Assembly (NCBI RefSeq): GCF_000730165.1 | Contig: NZ_CP022112.1 | Coordinates: 248,001-312,000, forward strand | DNA: 64,000 bases | Direction: 5' to 3' | Source: Nitrospirillum viridazoti CBAmc | GTDB taxonomy: Bacteria; Pseudomonadota; Alphaproteobacteria; Azospirillales; Azospirillaceae | Shown: one piece after another, positions 1 through 10,181 of the stretch | Position numbering within the stretch: position 1 is the stretch's first letter | Layout: each line of letters begins with the position of its first letter | Notes under the pieces: model-generated | What the model saw: only the letters and a program-made list of their open reading frames with translations | What the model was told of the DNA's origin: nothing | The model's database searches: none | Translations under genes and position numbers: made by a program

Positions 1-1
1 G

Positions 2-2284
2 GACCGGGGTTTCGCCCATGCCGACCGCCTGTACCGCGTGGGCAGCCAGCTGAACGTGGGCGGCCAGTCCATCAAGCTGACATTCTCCCCCGATGATTTG
101 GCCGAGTCCCTGAGGCAGGAGGTGCCGGAGGTGGAGGCCGTCACCCGTGTCGAGCAGGATCGGGTGATGCTGGGCGCAGCCACCCGCTACTTCGAACAGC
201 GGGTGCTGTGGGCCGATCCGGATTTCCTGCGGCTGCTGGATTATCCACTGGAGCGGGGCGATCCCGCCCTGGCTCTGGCCCGGCCCGATGGCGTGGTGGT
301 GACGCGGGAACTGGCCCGCACGCTGTTCGGGGACGCCGACCCCATGGGCCGCACGATCGAGGTGCGGCACGGGCCGGCCCTGACCGTCACCGGTGTCCTG
401 GCGCCGCTGCGGCAAAGCCATCTGGTCTTCACCGCAATCGCCGCCGAGGCCGCGCGGGGTGACAAGTCCTGGGCGCATGCGAAGCCGCGCGCCTGGTCTG
501 ACATCTCGGGCGTCACCACCTACGTCCGCTTGGCGCCTGGGGCGTCGGCGGCGGCGGTGGGCGCGGCGCTGCCCGCGTTCGTCAACCGGCACAACCCGCC
601 CAACCCCGACAAGGCGGGCGGCGGCATGGACAACATGGTCAGTCTGCGGCTGGATCCCGTGCCCGACATCTATCTGCGGGTCAAGGCGCTGGGCACCGTC
701 GCCGGCGGGGACGTCGGCACGTTGCAGGTCCTGGGCGGCGTCGCCCTGCTGATCCTGGGCATCGCCATCGCGAACTACACCAACATGGCCACGGCCCAGG
801 CCATCACCCGCGCCCGCGAGGTGGGCATCCGCAAGCTGGTGGGCGCCCGGCGCCGGCAACTGGTCGCCCTGTTCACTGGCGAGGCGGTGCTGCTGGCCGC
901 CATCGGCACGGTGGCCGCCCTGGCGCTCATGGAACTGGCCCGGCCGGCGTTCCAGGGACTGGTGGGCCGGGATGTCTCGCTGGCGCCCCTGCCCCGGGGC
1001 TGGCTGCTGCCCCTGCTGCTGGCCACGCCCGTCCTGGTGGGCGTGCTGGGCGGTTTCTACCCCGCCCTGGTGTTGTCGGGCTACCGGCCGGGGGAGGTGC
1101 TGAAGGGTCGCGCCCAGGCGCCGGGCGCCGGCCGCGTGCGGGCCGTGCTGGTGGTGGCGCAGTTCGCGGTGTCCATCGCCCTGATGGTGGCGACCTTCAC
1201 GGTGCAGCGCCAGGTGGCCCATGTGCAGGCGGCTGGCCTGGGCTATCAGCCGGACAGCCTGTACCTGATCAGCAACCTGCCCGTCGACCTCGCGCGGGCC
1301 GCCACCTTGAAGGCGGAGGTGGCACGCCTGCCCGGCGTGCGTGCCGCCAGCCTGTCCAGCTTGGTGCCGGCCGCTGAATCGGAAAGCCTGTCCAGCTTCG
1401 ACCTGCCGGAGAACACCCGCAGCACCCTGCGCCAGGCGCGGGGCATCGCCAGCTTCACCGCAGACCAGGATTTCTTCGCCACCTATGGTGCGCGCCTGGT
1501 GGCGGGCAAGGGCCTGCCCGCCGGCTGGAAGCCGGCGGAGGTGGACGAGGACAAGCCGCGTTACCTCATCCTGACGGAAACCGCGGCGCGGCGCATGGGA
1601 TACGCCAAGCCGGAGGACGCGGTGGGCGAACGTCTCTCCATCAACAGCGAAGACCCCACCGAGGTCGCCGGCGTGGTGGCGGACATGCGGTTCCAGTCCG
1701 CCCGCCGCGCCGACCTGCCGCTGATGTTCCTGATCAAGGCCAGCGGTGAGCACCTGACCGTGCGCCTGGCCGCAGGTGACCAGCGGGCCACGATGGCAGC
1801 CGTGAATGCCGTGGTCGACAAGCCGTACCCCGACGCCGAATACCTGCGCCGCGCCTTCGCGGATGAGCGGATCGAAAGCCTGTATCAGTCGGAACGGCGC
1901 CAGGCCCGCGTCTTCGCCGCCTTCGGCGGCCTGGCCGTGGCGCTGGCCAATATGGGCTTGTTCGGCCTGACCGCCCTGACGGCGGCCCGGCGTACCAAGG
2001 AGATCGGCGTCCGCCGGGTGGTGGGGGCCAAGGTGCCGGACATCATGGGGCTTATGGCCTGGCAATTCACCCGGCCGGTGCTGCTGGCCAACCTGGTGGC
2101 GTGGCCTGTCGCCTGGTGGGCTTTGCACCAGTGGCTGCTGCAATTCACCGTGCGGGTTGACCAGGCGCCCCTGACCTTCCTGGCCGCGGGCGCCGTCGCC
2201 TTGGCCGTGGCCCTGGTTACGGTGGCCGTCCACGTCATCCGTGTCGCCAGCGCCCCGCCGGTGGCGGCGCTGCGGTACGAGTGA
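2..2284 (+). CDS. ABC transporter permease, MacB/FtsX type (5' end outside window)
   Basis: The frame is open from the first bases of the window, and the residues ahead of the first possible start (DRGFAHADRLYRVGS) look like the usual entry into a MacB-type periplasmic core domain, so the true start lies upstream. About 760 residues are visible. The order is periplasmic core domain, FtsX membrane block (helices starting at LGGVALLILGIAIANY, followed by the coupling segment REVGIRKLVGARRRQL), a second periplasmic domain, and a second FtsX block with the matching RTKEIGVRRVVGAKV segment. Proteins of this family sit in the inner membrane and work with a separate ATPase in export of drugs, peptides or envelope components. 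No partner ATPase lies in the window and the substrate cannot be told. The next gene starts 59 bases after the stop and belongs to an unrelated module. Confidence 0.85.
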   Translation, partial: DRGFAHADRLYRVGSQLNVGGQSIKLTFSPDDLAESLRQEVPEVEAVTRVEQDRVMLGAATRYFEQRVLWADPDFLRLLDYPLERGDPALALARPDGVVVTRELARTLFGDADPMGRTIEVRHGPALTVTGVLAPLRQSHLVFTAIAAEAARGDKSWAHAKPRAWSDISGVTTYVRLAPGASAAAVGAALPAFVNRHNPPNPDKAGGGMDNMVSLRLDPVPDIYLRVKALGTVAGGDVGTLQVLGGVALLILGIAIANYTNMATAQAITRAREVGIRKLVGARRRQLVALFTGEAVLLAAIGTVAALALMELARPAFQGLVGRDVSLAPLPRGWLLPLLLATPVLVGVLGGFYPALVLSGYRPGEVLKGRAQAPGAGRVRAVLVVAQFAVSIALMVATFTVQRQVAHVQAAGLGYQPDSLYLISNLPVDLARAATLKAEVARLPGVRAASLSSLVPAAESESLSSFDLPENTRSTLRQARGIASFTADQDFFATYGARLVAGKGLPAGWKPAEVDEDKPRYLILTETAARRMGYAKPEDAVGERLSINSEDPTEVAGVVADMRFQSARRADLPLMFLIKASGEHLTVRLAAGDQRATMAAVNAVVDKPYPDAEYLRRAFADERIESLYQSERRQARVFAAFGGLAVALANMGLFGLTALTAARRTKEIGVRRVVGAKVPDIMGLMAWQFTRPVLLANLVAWPVAWWALHQWLLQFTVRVDQAPLTFLAAGAVALAVALVTVAVHVIRVASAPPVAALRYE

Positions 2285-2314
2285 GGACAAGGCGTGCCCA
2301 ATATGTCATTATAG

Positions 2315-2333
2315 CCAAAGGTGTCATCTTTGG
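2315..2333. promoter_or_regulatory. Palindrome at the start of the toxin-antitoxin pair
   Basis: CCAAAG and CTTTGG form perfect 6-base arms around a 7-base spacer. The right arm overlaps the GGAG ribosome-binding site (2332-2335) of the antitoxin gene. VapB-type antitoxins usually bind such palindromes to repress their own operon, so this is a reasonable autoregulatory operator. The assignment is inferred from position and symmetry only. Confidence 0.5.
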
Positions 2334-2343
2334 AGTTCATGAC

Positions 2344-2592
2344 ATGTTGCGCGCCAATCTGACGATGGCATCGAATGGCCGTGTCGTCATTCCGGCTCAG
2401 ATGCGGTCCGCTTTGGGCTTGGCCGATGGCGGTAAGGTCGTGGCACGGCTGGTCGACGGCGTTGTGGTGCTGGAACCCATAGAGGCCGCCATTCGCCGGG
2501 CCCAGGCCCTGGTGCGACGTTACGTTCCGGAAGGCGCCGACCTGATCGAGGAACTGGCGGCGGAGCGACGGGCGGCGGCGGAGCATGAGTGA
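2344..2592 (+). CDS. vapB: VapB-type antitoxin, AbrB/MazE fold
   Basis: This 82-residue protein opens with a swapped-hairpin AbrB/MazE DNA-binding domain (LTMASNGRVVIPAQMRSALGL, residues about 5-25), followed by a charged tail rich in Arg, Ala and Glu that would bind the toxin. The ATG at 2344 is chosen because GGAG lies 8 bases ahead; an in-frame GTG at 2281 overlaps the previous stop codon and would add a tail not seen in this family. The gene overlaps the PIN-domain gene by 8 bases, the normal arrangement of a type II toxin-antitoxin operon. The expected role is to neutralise the RNase toxin and repress the operon through the palindrome at 2315-2333. Confidence 0.82.
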   Translation: MLRANLTMASNGRVVIPAQMRSALGLADGGKVVARLVDGVVVLEPIEAAIRRAQALVRRYVPEGADLIEELAAERRAAAEHE

Positions 2593-2995
2593 GGCGGTCC
2601 TCGACAGTTCGGCCTTGTTGGCCGTGCTGCTGGCGGAGCCCGGGGCGGAGCAGGTGATGGCCACTCTGCCAGGCGCCCTGCTTTCCACCGTGAACCTGGC
2701 CGAAATCATCACCAAGCTTCGGGAACGGGGCATGCCCGTCGACGAGGCGCGGGAGGCGGTTGAGGCGACGGGGGTCGAGATCGTCGACTACCGGTTGGAA
2801 GACGCGTTGCAGACGGCAGACCTGCGTCCGGCCACCTGTGCTGCTGGTCTGTCGATGGGCGACAGGGCCTGCTTGGCCCTGGCCTGCAGCCGCCGTTTAC
2901 CAGCGATCACCGCCGACCAGGCCTGGGCCAAGGTGGCGCGGGCCGGGATTACCGACTTGGAAATCACTCTGATCCGGCCAGTGGCAAGGCCATGA
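2585..2995 (+). CDS. vapC: VapC-type PIN-domain ribonuclease toxin
   Basis: The 136-residue product is the length of a single PIN domain. The acidic metal-binding set is visible in order: Asp7 in VLDSSALLA, Glu40 in NLAEI, Asp93 in MGDRACLALA and Asp111 in ITADQAW. VapC toxins are Mg2+-dependent endonucleases that cut tRNA or rRNA and stop translation when the antitoxin is lost. The start codon lies inside the antitoxin gene, which suggests translational coupling. All four acidic residues are present, so the toxin looks active. The stop overlaps the ATG of the following winged-helix fragment (ATGA). Confidence 0.85.
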   Translation: MSEAVLDSSALLAVLLAEPGAEQVMATLPGALLSTVNLAEIITKLRERGMPVDEAREAVEATGVEIVDYRLEDALQTADLRPATCAAGLSMGDRACLALACSRRLPAITADQAWAKVARAGITDLEITLIRPVARP

Positions 2996-3174
2996 CCGGT
3001 ACGTATCGCATCGGCGGTTGGACCTTTGACGGGGCGGTGCTGCGCCATGCCGACGGGACGGAGAGGCGGCTGGAGGGCCGCGCTGCGCGGACGCTGGCGG
3101 CACTGTGCGTGCGACGCGATGAGGTGGTCAGCCGTGACGCCCTGCTGGCCGAGGTCTGGCAGGGCCGGGCCTAG
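2992..3174 (+). pseudogene. Truncated OmpR/PhoB-type winged-helix domain (CadC-like fragment)
   Basis: The 60-residue frame begins with the N-terminal sheet and first helices of a transcriptional regulatory C-type winged helix: the pattern YRIGGWTFDGAVLRHADG, then RRLEGRAARTLAALC, then VVSRDALLAEVW. That resembles CadC/ToxR-type regulators that carry the domain at the N terminus. It then stops before the recognition helix and wing are complete, exactly where the convergent hydrolase gene ends. A normal member would continue for about 40 more residues of DNA-binding domain and then a sensor or TPR part. I read it as the remnant of a regulator cut by a rearrangement, though a short expressed product cannot be excluded because its ATG overlaps the vapC stop. 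Confidence 0.65.
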
Positions 3175-4034
3175 CCGTTCACCAGGCCCAGCAGCAAGGC
3201 GTTGGTCTCGGCCGGCTTCTCCAGCATGATCTGGTGGCCGCAGCGTTCCAGTTCCACGTAGGTGGCGTTGGGCAGGCGCCCGGCCAGGTCGCGGGCGCCG
3301 GCCGGGGGCGTCAGGCCGTCGTTGGCGCCGGCCACCACGGTGATGGGCAGGGTCAGGGCGGACAGCGCTCCCGGGTCGGGATGGGCCGCCTGGCTCATCA
3401 GCGCCTTCATCATGAACAGGCTGTTGCCCTTGGTCGCCTGCTCCTCGAACGCCAGCAGGGCGGCGTCGGTGTCCGGATGCCAGGCCAGGGAACGGAACTT
3501 GGCGGAGATGATCGGGCGGATCCATTCCAGGATGAAGGGCGGCAGCCAGCTCAGCGGGTTGGCGCCCAGCTGGGCGACGGGGCTGGGCGGGCCAAGCAGC
3601 AGGGCCGCCGCCACACGGTCCAGCCGCCCCTCCGCCGCCAGGCCCTGCAGCAGGCTCAGGGTCAGGCGGCAGCCGTAGGAATGGCCGGCCAGGATGATGC
3701 GGCCTTGACCATAGGTCTCCAGGATCTGGCGGTAGTCCGCTACCAGGTGGCTTCCCTGATACGCCGCCCAGTCGCGCGGCTGGGGGCTTTGCCCATGACC
3801 GACGAAATCCCAGGCGACGATGCGCACCCCCGCCTCCACCAGGGCGGCCCATTGATGGCGCCACTGGTTCTTGTTGCCGCCACTGCCGTGGCAGAGGAAG
3901 ACGGTGGTGTCGGCGCGCGCGCCGCCCTCATGCACCAGCAGGCTCAAGGGTGGGCGGCCGTCGCGCACCGTCACCGTGTCGGGCGTGACCACCAGCCGGG
4001 TGGTGGCGAGCGGCAGGTCAGGGACGTCGGGCAT
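3171..4034 (-). CDS. Alpha/beta hydrolase
   Basis: This 287-residue protein has the alpha/beta-hydrolase plan: oxyanion-hole segment FLCHGSGGNKNQW (about residues 47-58), WDFVGHGQS turn, nucleophile elbow GHSYG with Ser119, acid Asp239 in AGANDGLTP and base His267 in RCGHQIML. It has no signal peptide, so it is probably cytoplasmic. The family covers esterases, haloperoxidases, C-C hydrolases and others, and nothing here fixes the substrate. It is transcribed away from the P1-family peptidase gene, whose start lies 97 bases from this start. Its 3' end abuts the truncated winged-helix fragment. Confidence 0.85.
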   Translation of the reverse strand: MPDVPDLPLATTRLVVTPDTVTVRDGRPPLSLLVHEGGARADTTVFLCHGSGGNKNQWRHQWAALVEAGVRIVAWDFVGHGQSPQPRDWAAYQGSHLVADYRQILETYGQGRIILAGHSYGCRLTLSLLQGLAAEGRLDRVAAALLLGPPSPVAQLGANPLSWLPPFILEWIRPIISAKFRSLAWHPDTDAALLAFEEQATKGNSLFMMKALMSQAAHPDPGALSALTLPITVVAGANDGLTPPAGARDLAGRLPNATYVELERCGHQIMLEKPAETNALLLGLVNG

Positions 4035-4131
4035 GGCGTTTCCCGTTGAAGGTGTGAGGGCGAAGGAGGACTATTCCCGCTGTCGCGGCCTGAGGTTCAG
4101 ACAGGCCACCAAGCCGTTGGAAAACCGTATC

Positions 4132-5159
4132 ATGCCTGCCCCCGGACCGCGCAACGCCATCACCGACGTCCCCGGCCTGACGGTGGGCCACGCCACGGAT
4201 GAGCGGGTGCGCAGCGGCGTCACCGTTCTGCTGTGCGGGGGGGCCAAGGGGGCCGCTGGCTGGGCCGGCGGCGTGGACGTGCGCGGCGGCGGCCCCGGCA
4301 CCCGGGAGACCGAGATGCTGGCGGCGGAGAACCTGGTGGGCCGGGCTCATGCCGTGGTCCTGACCGGCGGGTCGGTCTTCGGGCTCGCGGCGGCGGACGG
4401 GGTGGCGGCGGTGCTGTCGCGGCGCGGGATGGGCCTGACCCTGCGGCCCGGCACACCCGCCGTGCCCCTGGTCCCGGCCGCCGTGCTCTATGACCTGGCC
4501 AACGGCGGCGACAAGGACTGGGGCCTGACGCCGCCCTACCGCGACCTGGGGATACGCGCGGTGGAGGCCGCCGGCCTGGACGTGCCCCAGGGTGCCCTGG
4601 GCGCCGGGCGCGGCGCCATGGCCGGGCTGATCCCCGGCGGCGTCGGCACCGCCTCCATCGACCTGGGTGATGGCCTGGTGGTGGGCGCTCTGGTGGCGGC
4701 CAACCCCCTGGGTTCGGTCTTCATGCCCGATGGCCGCACCTACTGGGCCTGGCCGTTCGAGATCGACGGTGAGTTCGGCGGCCGGACGCCCCAAGGCCCC
4801 GTGGATGCCAGCGACCCAGTGCCCGAGCTGTCGCGGCTGGGCGTGCACCGCCAGCCCACGGCTGGCGCCAACACCACCATCGCCGTGGTGGCCGCCTCCG
4901 CCGACCTCAGCACGGCGGAGTGCAAGCGAGTGGCGATGATGGCGCAGGACGGCATCGCCCGCGCCGCCCGCCCGGCCCACACGCCGTTCGACGGCGACAC
5001 CGTGTTCGCCGTGGCGCGGGGACCGGCCCTGTCGAAGGACGCCGGCGGCCGTTGGGCCCAGGTGGCGCGTATCGGTTCCGCCGCCGCCGACTGCCTGGCC
5101 CGCGCCATCGCCCGCGCGGTGTTCCATGCGGGGGACGGTCAAGGCGGCGATGGCGGCCA

Positions 5160-5172
<13 letters not shown>
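4132..5172 (+). CDS. P1 family peptidase (DmpA/NylC-like aminopeptidase or amidohydrolase)
   Basis: The 346-residue protein matches the P1/S58 Ntn-hydrolase family along its whole length: ITDVPGLTVGHATD at the start, the Gly-rich block DVRGGGPGTRETE, VLTGGSVFGLAAADGV, and RVAMMAQDGIARAARPAHTPFDGDT near the end. These enzymes cleave themselves to expose a catalytic Ser or Thr. Here Asn247-Thr248 in GANTTIAVV is the expected cleavage site and nucleophile, as in the nylon oligomer hydrolase NylC, whereas DmpA uses Gly-Ser. Substrates in the family range from N-terminal L-residues and beta-peptides to cyclic amides. The ATG at 4132 starts exactly at the family's usual N terminus; an upstream in-frame ATG at 4033 would add an unrelated leader. 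Its end overlaps the converging transporter ATPase gene by 13 bases. Confidence 0.85.
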
Positions 5173-6761
<1,589 letters not shown>

Positions 6762-6764
6762 CGC

Positions 6765-7613
6765 TCACGCCTTCCGCTTCGGGGCCAGGCGGCCGCGCAG
6801 GCCCTCACCCAACAGGTTGAAGCCCAGCACGGCGGCCACCACGGCCAGGCCGGGGAACAGCACCAGCCAGGGCGCCTGGCCCGCCAGGGTCTGGCTGTCC
6901 GCCAGCATGCGGCCCCAGCTGGGGTGCGGCGCCTGGGTGCCCAGGCCGACGAAGGACAGGCCGGCATCGGCGATGATGCCCAGCGACAGCTGGATGGTGG
7001 CCTGGACCAGCAGCAGGCCGGCGATGTTGGGCAGCACGTGCTCCAGCGAGATGCGGCCGCCGCTCTTGCCGGCCAGCCGGGCGGCCAGGGTGTAATCCCG
7101 CGCCCAGACGCCCAGGGCCGCCGCCCGCGTCACCTTGGCGAAGACGGGGATGTTGAACAGGCCGATGGCGGCGATGGCGTCCACGGCACCCGGGCCGCAC
7201 AAGGCGGCGATCAGCACGGCGGTGATCAGGGCAGGAAAGGCGAACACCACGTCGCTGCCGCGCATCGCCATCTCCTCCACCCAGCCGCGCCGGCCCGCCG
7301 CCAGCAGGCCCAGGGGCACGCCGACTCCCGCGCCCACGCCCACCGCGGCCAGGGCCACGCCCAGGGCACTGCGCGCGCCCGCCAGCACGTGGGAGAAGAC
7401 GTCGCGGCCATAGGCGTCGGTGCCGAACCAATGGGTGGCGGAGGGTGCGGCCAGCCGTCCGGCGACATTGATGGCGGTGGGGTCATAGGGCGTCCACACC
7501 AACGACAGCAGGGCGGCGGCCACCACCAGGCCGGTCAGGAACAGGCCGGCGGCCAGGGCCTTGGCCCGGCCGGGCGCGGCCGATGCCGCCTCCAGCGTGA
7601 TCATGACGGTCAT
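6765..7613 (-). CDS. ABC transporter permease, DppC/OppC type
   Basis: The 282-residue protein has the DppC pattern: one N-terminal membrane helix (AAGLFLTGLVVAAALLSLVW), the periplasmic segment DPTAINVAGRLAAPSATHWFGTDAYGRDVFSHVLAGARSAL, and then the five-helix binding-protein-dependent transport core with the EAA-like coupling loop ALGVWARDYTLAARLAGKSGGRISLEHVLPNIAG. It forms the inner-membrane channel together with the permease half of the preceding fusion protein. Its ATG overlaps the fusion gene's stop by 4 bases (ATGA), which suggests translational coupling. Substrate class is likely peptides, opines or related small molecules; family membership alone does not decide. Confidence 0.92.
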   Translation of the reverse strand: MTVMITLEAASAAPGRAKALAAGLFLTGLVVAAALLSLVWTPYDPTAINVAGRLAAPSATHWFGTDAYGRDVFSHVLAGARSALGVALAAVGVGAGVGVPLGLLAAGRRGWVEEMAMRGSDVVFAFPALITAVLIAALCGPGAVDAIAAIGLFNIPVFAKVTRAAALGVWARDYTLAARLAGKSGGRISLEHVLPNIAGLLLVQATIQLSLGIIADAGLSFVGLGTQAPHPSWGRMLADSQTLAGQAPWLVLFPGLAVVAAVLGFNLLGEGLRGRLAPKRKA

Positions 7614-10177
7614 GGGCGGCGCCCCCGTGTCAGGCGCGGATCCACCGCGGCGTTGGCCAGATCGACCAGGAAGGTGACGACCACCACGGCGAACACCAGG
7701 CCGACGGTCACACCCTGCACCACGATCAGGTCGCGCTGGGCCACGGCCTGGAACACCAGCCGGCCCAGTCCGGGCAGGAAGAACACGTTCTCGATGATGA
7801 TGCCACCCGCCAGCAGGAAGGAGAACTGCATGCCCAGGATGGTCAGCGCCGGCACGAAGGCGTTGGGCAGGGCGTGGCGCAGCAGGGCCTGGGACAGGCT
7901 CAGGCCCTTGGCCCGCGCGGTGCGGACGTAATCCTGGCCCATCTGCTCCACCAGCTCACCGCGCAGCACCCGCGCCAGGATGCCGGCCTGGGGGGCGGCC
8001 AGGGCGATGGCTGGCAGGGTCAGGGCTTTCAGCGCCGGCAAGAGGCCGCCGCCCCAGCCGGGGAAGCCGCCGGCGGCGAACCAGTGCAGGCCGGCGGCGA
8101 AGACCAGGGCCAGCACCGTGCCGGCCCAGAAGTTGGGCACGGCGATCAACAGCTGCGCCACACCGTTCAGCAGGGCATCCACCACGTTGCCCTGGCGCCC
8201 GCGCATGGCGCCCAGCGCCGCCAGGGTGCCCAGGGCCACGGCCAGCAGGGTGGACAGCAGCACGGCGTACAGGGTCAGGGGCAGGGTCACGGCCAGCCGC
8301 TCCGCCATCAGGCGGCCGACGTCGACGCGGTAGGTGTAGCTGAGGCCGAAATCGCCCCGCGCCAGGCCGGCCAGCCAGGCCAGGTAGCGCTGGGGGGCTG
8401 GCACATCCAGGCCCATCTGATGGCGCAGGACGGCCAGGGCGGCCGGGTCGGCGCTCAGGCCCATCATCACCCGGGCGGGGTCGCCGGGGATGACCTGCAG
8501 CACCAGGAAGATGGCCAGGCTGGCGGCCAACAGGGTCAGCAGCAGCACGGCCAGGCGCCCGGCGACATAGCGCGGGCCGGCCTTGGCGGCCGCCAGGGCC
8601 ACGGCGCCCAGCACGGCCAGGCTCAGCAGCCACGCCAGCGCCCCGGCACTGGACAGCCCGCCAGCGGCGGCGGCATCCGCGCCCGCCTCGTCAAAGCGCG
8701 CCGTGGCCAGGTCCACCAGCTGCACCGGGGTGGGCAGCCAGATGTCGCGCAATCCGGCATCCCACACGCCGAAATAGGGGTATTCGAATAGGAAGACGTT
8801 GACGGCGTCGTCGGCCAGGGTGCGCTGGATGTCGCCCAGCACGGCCAGGCGCTGGGCCTGGTCCACCGTGGCGTCCAGCCTGGCCAGCAGCGCCTTGTAG
8901 GCCGGGTTGCGGTAGCCGAAATAGTAATCGTCGCGGCCGTAGATGTCGTAATCCATGGGCTCGACATGGGCGACGATGGTCATGTCGTAGTCGTGGCCGC
9001 CGTAGACCTGGGAAATCCAGGTGGCCCATTCCACGTCCTGCAACACTACTGTCACCCCGGCCTCTGCCAGCTGGGCGGCGATGATCTCGGCGGCGCGCTT
9101 GGCATAGGGCAGGGGCAGCACGCGCAGCGTGGCGGTGAAGCCGTGCGGATAGCCTGCCTGCGCCAGCAGGGCCTTGGCCTTGGCCACGTCGTGGGGGTAC
9201 AGGCCCGTCAGATCGACATAGCCGGCGTTCTGCGGCGGGTAATGGCTGCCGATGGGGTCGCCATAGCCGAACATGGCGCCCTGGATGATGGCCTGGCGGT
9301 CGACGGCGTGCGACAGGGCGCGGCGCACCAGCACGTTGTCGAAGGGCGGGCGCCGGTTGTTCAGCGCCAGCAGCGTCTCCCCCTCCGACGGGGCGACGTC
9401 GACGGTGTAGCGGGGATCGGCCTTCAGCGCGGCGATGGCCTCAGGCGCGGGGAAGGCTGGGAAGCCCTGGATGTCGCCGGCCTTCAGCGCCGCCGTGGCC
9501 GCCGCCGGGTCGGCGATGAAGCGATAGGTGACGCTGGCCAGGTGCGGCGCCGGGCCCCAATAGGCCGGGTTGCGCGCCAGGGTGACGGCGTTGCCCCGCT
9601 GCCAATCCGCCACGGTGTAGGGGCCGGTGCCCACCGGATGGGTGACGTTGCCGGCGGCGCTGGCGGGGGACACCATGACGGCCGCCGGCCAGCCCAGCAC
9701 CTGCAACAGGCTGCCGTAGGGCGCCTTCAGGTGGATGGCCGCCGTCAACGGGTCGAGGACGTTGACATGGTCGATGTGCGACAGCGCCACCTTCTGCGGG
9801 TTGGTGCTGCCCGGGGCGATGGCGCGCTCAAGCGAGAACTTGACCGTTTCGGCATCGAAACCAGTTCCGTCCTGGAAGCGCACCCCCGGCCGCAGGTGGA
9901 AGGTGTAGGTCAGGCCGTCCGGCGCCACCGTCCAGTCGGTGGCTAGCAGGGGCTGCACCGTGCCGCCCACGCCCAGGTGCACCAGCCCCTCGAACACCGT
10001 GGGGAAGACCACGGCGGGGATGGCGGCCGAGGCCTCCGCCGTCGGGTCCAGGCCCGGCGGCTCCAGCTGCAGGCCCAGGGTGATGGTGTCGCGCGCCCAG
10101 GCGGCGGGCGCCGCGGCCAGCGCCGCCAGCATCACCGCTGATTTAACCAGGCGCGTGAGGAAGGTCGTCCAGGCCAT
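7610..10177 (-). CDS. Fusion of extracytoplasmic substrate-binding protein (family 5) and DppB-type permease
   Basis: This 855-residue protein joins two normally separate subunits. Residues 1-28 are a signal or anchor segment ending in AWA. Residues about 30-500 are a full SBP_bac_5 domain (LGLQLEPPGLDPTAEAS, GTGPYTVADW, ALSHAVDRQAIIQGAMFGYGDPIGSHYPP). Residues about 512-532 are an extra hydrophobic helix followed by the basic stretch KAGPRYVAGR. Residues about 537-855 are a complete DppB permease (VIPGDPARVMMGL, RGDFGLSYTYRVDVGRLMAERLAVTLPLTLY, DYVRTARAKGLSLSQALLRHALPNAF). The extra helix would carry the chain from periplasm back to cytoplasm before the permease's first helix, so the fusion is topologically sensible. 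It starts 4 bases after the TPR gene. No other binding protein is encoded in the operon. Confidence 0.9.
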   Translation of the reverse strand: MAWTTFLTRLVKSAVMLAALAAAPAAWARDTITLGLQLEPPGLDPTAEASAAIPAVVFPTVFEGLVHLGVGGTVQPLLATDWTVAPDGLTYTFHLRPGVRFQDGTGFDAETVKFSLERAIAPGSTNPQKVALSHIDHVNVLDPLTAAIHLKAPYGSLLQVLGWPAAVMVSPASAAGNVTHPVGTGPYTVADWQRGNAVTLARNPAYWGPAPHLASVTYRFIADPAAATAALKAGDIQGFPAFPAPEAIAALKADPRYTVDVAPSEGETLLALNNRRPPFDNVLVRRALSHAVDRQAIIQGAMFGYGDPIGSHYPPQNAGYVDLTGLYPHDVAKAKALLAQAGYPHGFTATLRVLPLPYAKRAAEIIAAQLAEAGVTVVLQDVEWATWISQVYGGHDYDMTIVAHVEPMDYDIYGRDDYYFGYRNPAYKALLARLDATVDQAQRLAVLGDIQRTLADDAVNVFLFEYPYFGVWDAGLRDIWLPTPVQLVDLATARFDEAGADAAAAGGLSSAGALAWLLSLAVLGAVALAAAKAGPRYVAGRLAVLLLTLLAASLAIFLVLQVIPGDPARVMMGLSADPAALAVLRHQMGLDVPAPQRYLAWLAGLARGDFGLSYTYRVDVGRLMAERLAVTLPLTLYAVLLSTLLAVALGTLAALGAMRGRQGNVVDALLNGVAQLLIAVPNFWAGTVLALVFAAGLHWFAAGGFPGWGGGLLPALKALTLPAIALAAPQAGILARVLRGELVEQMGQDYVRTARAKGLSLSQALLRHALPNAFVPALTILGMQFSFLLAGGIIIENVFFLPGLGRLVFQAVAQRDLIVVQGVTVGLVFAVVVVTFLVDLANAAVDPRLTRGRRP

Positions 10178-10181
10178 TGAG

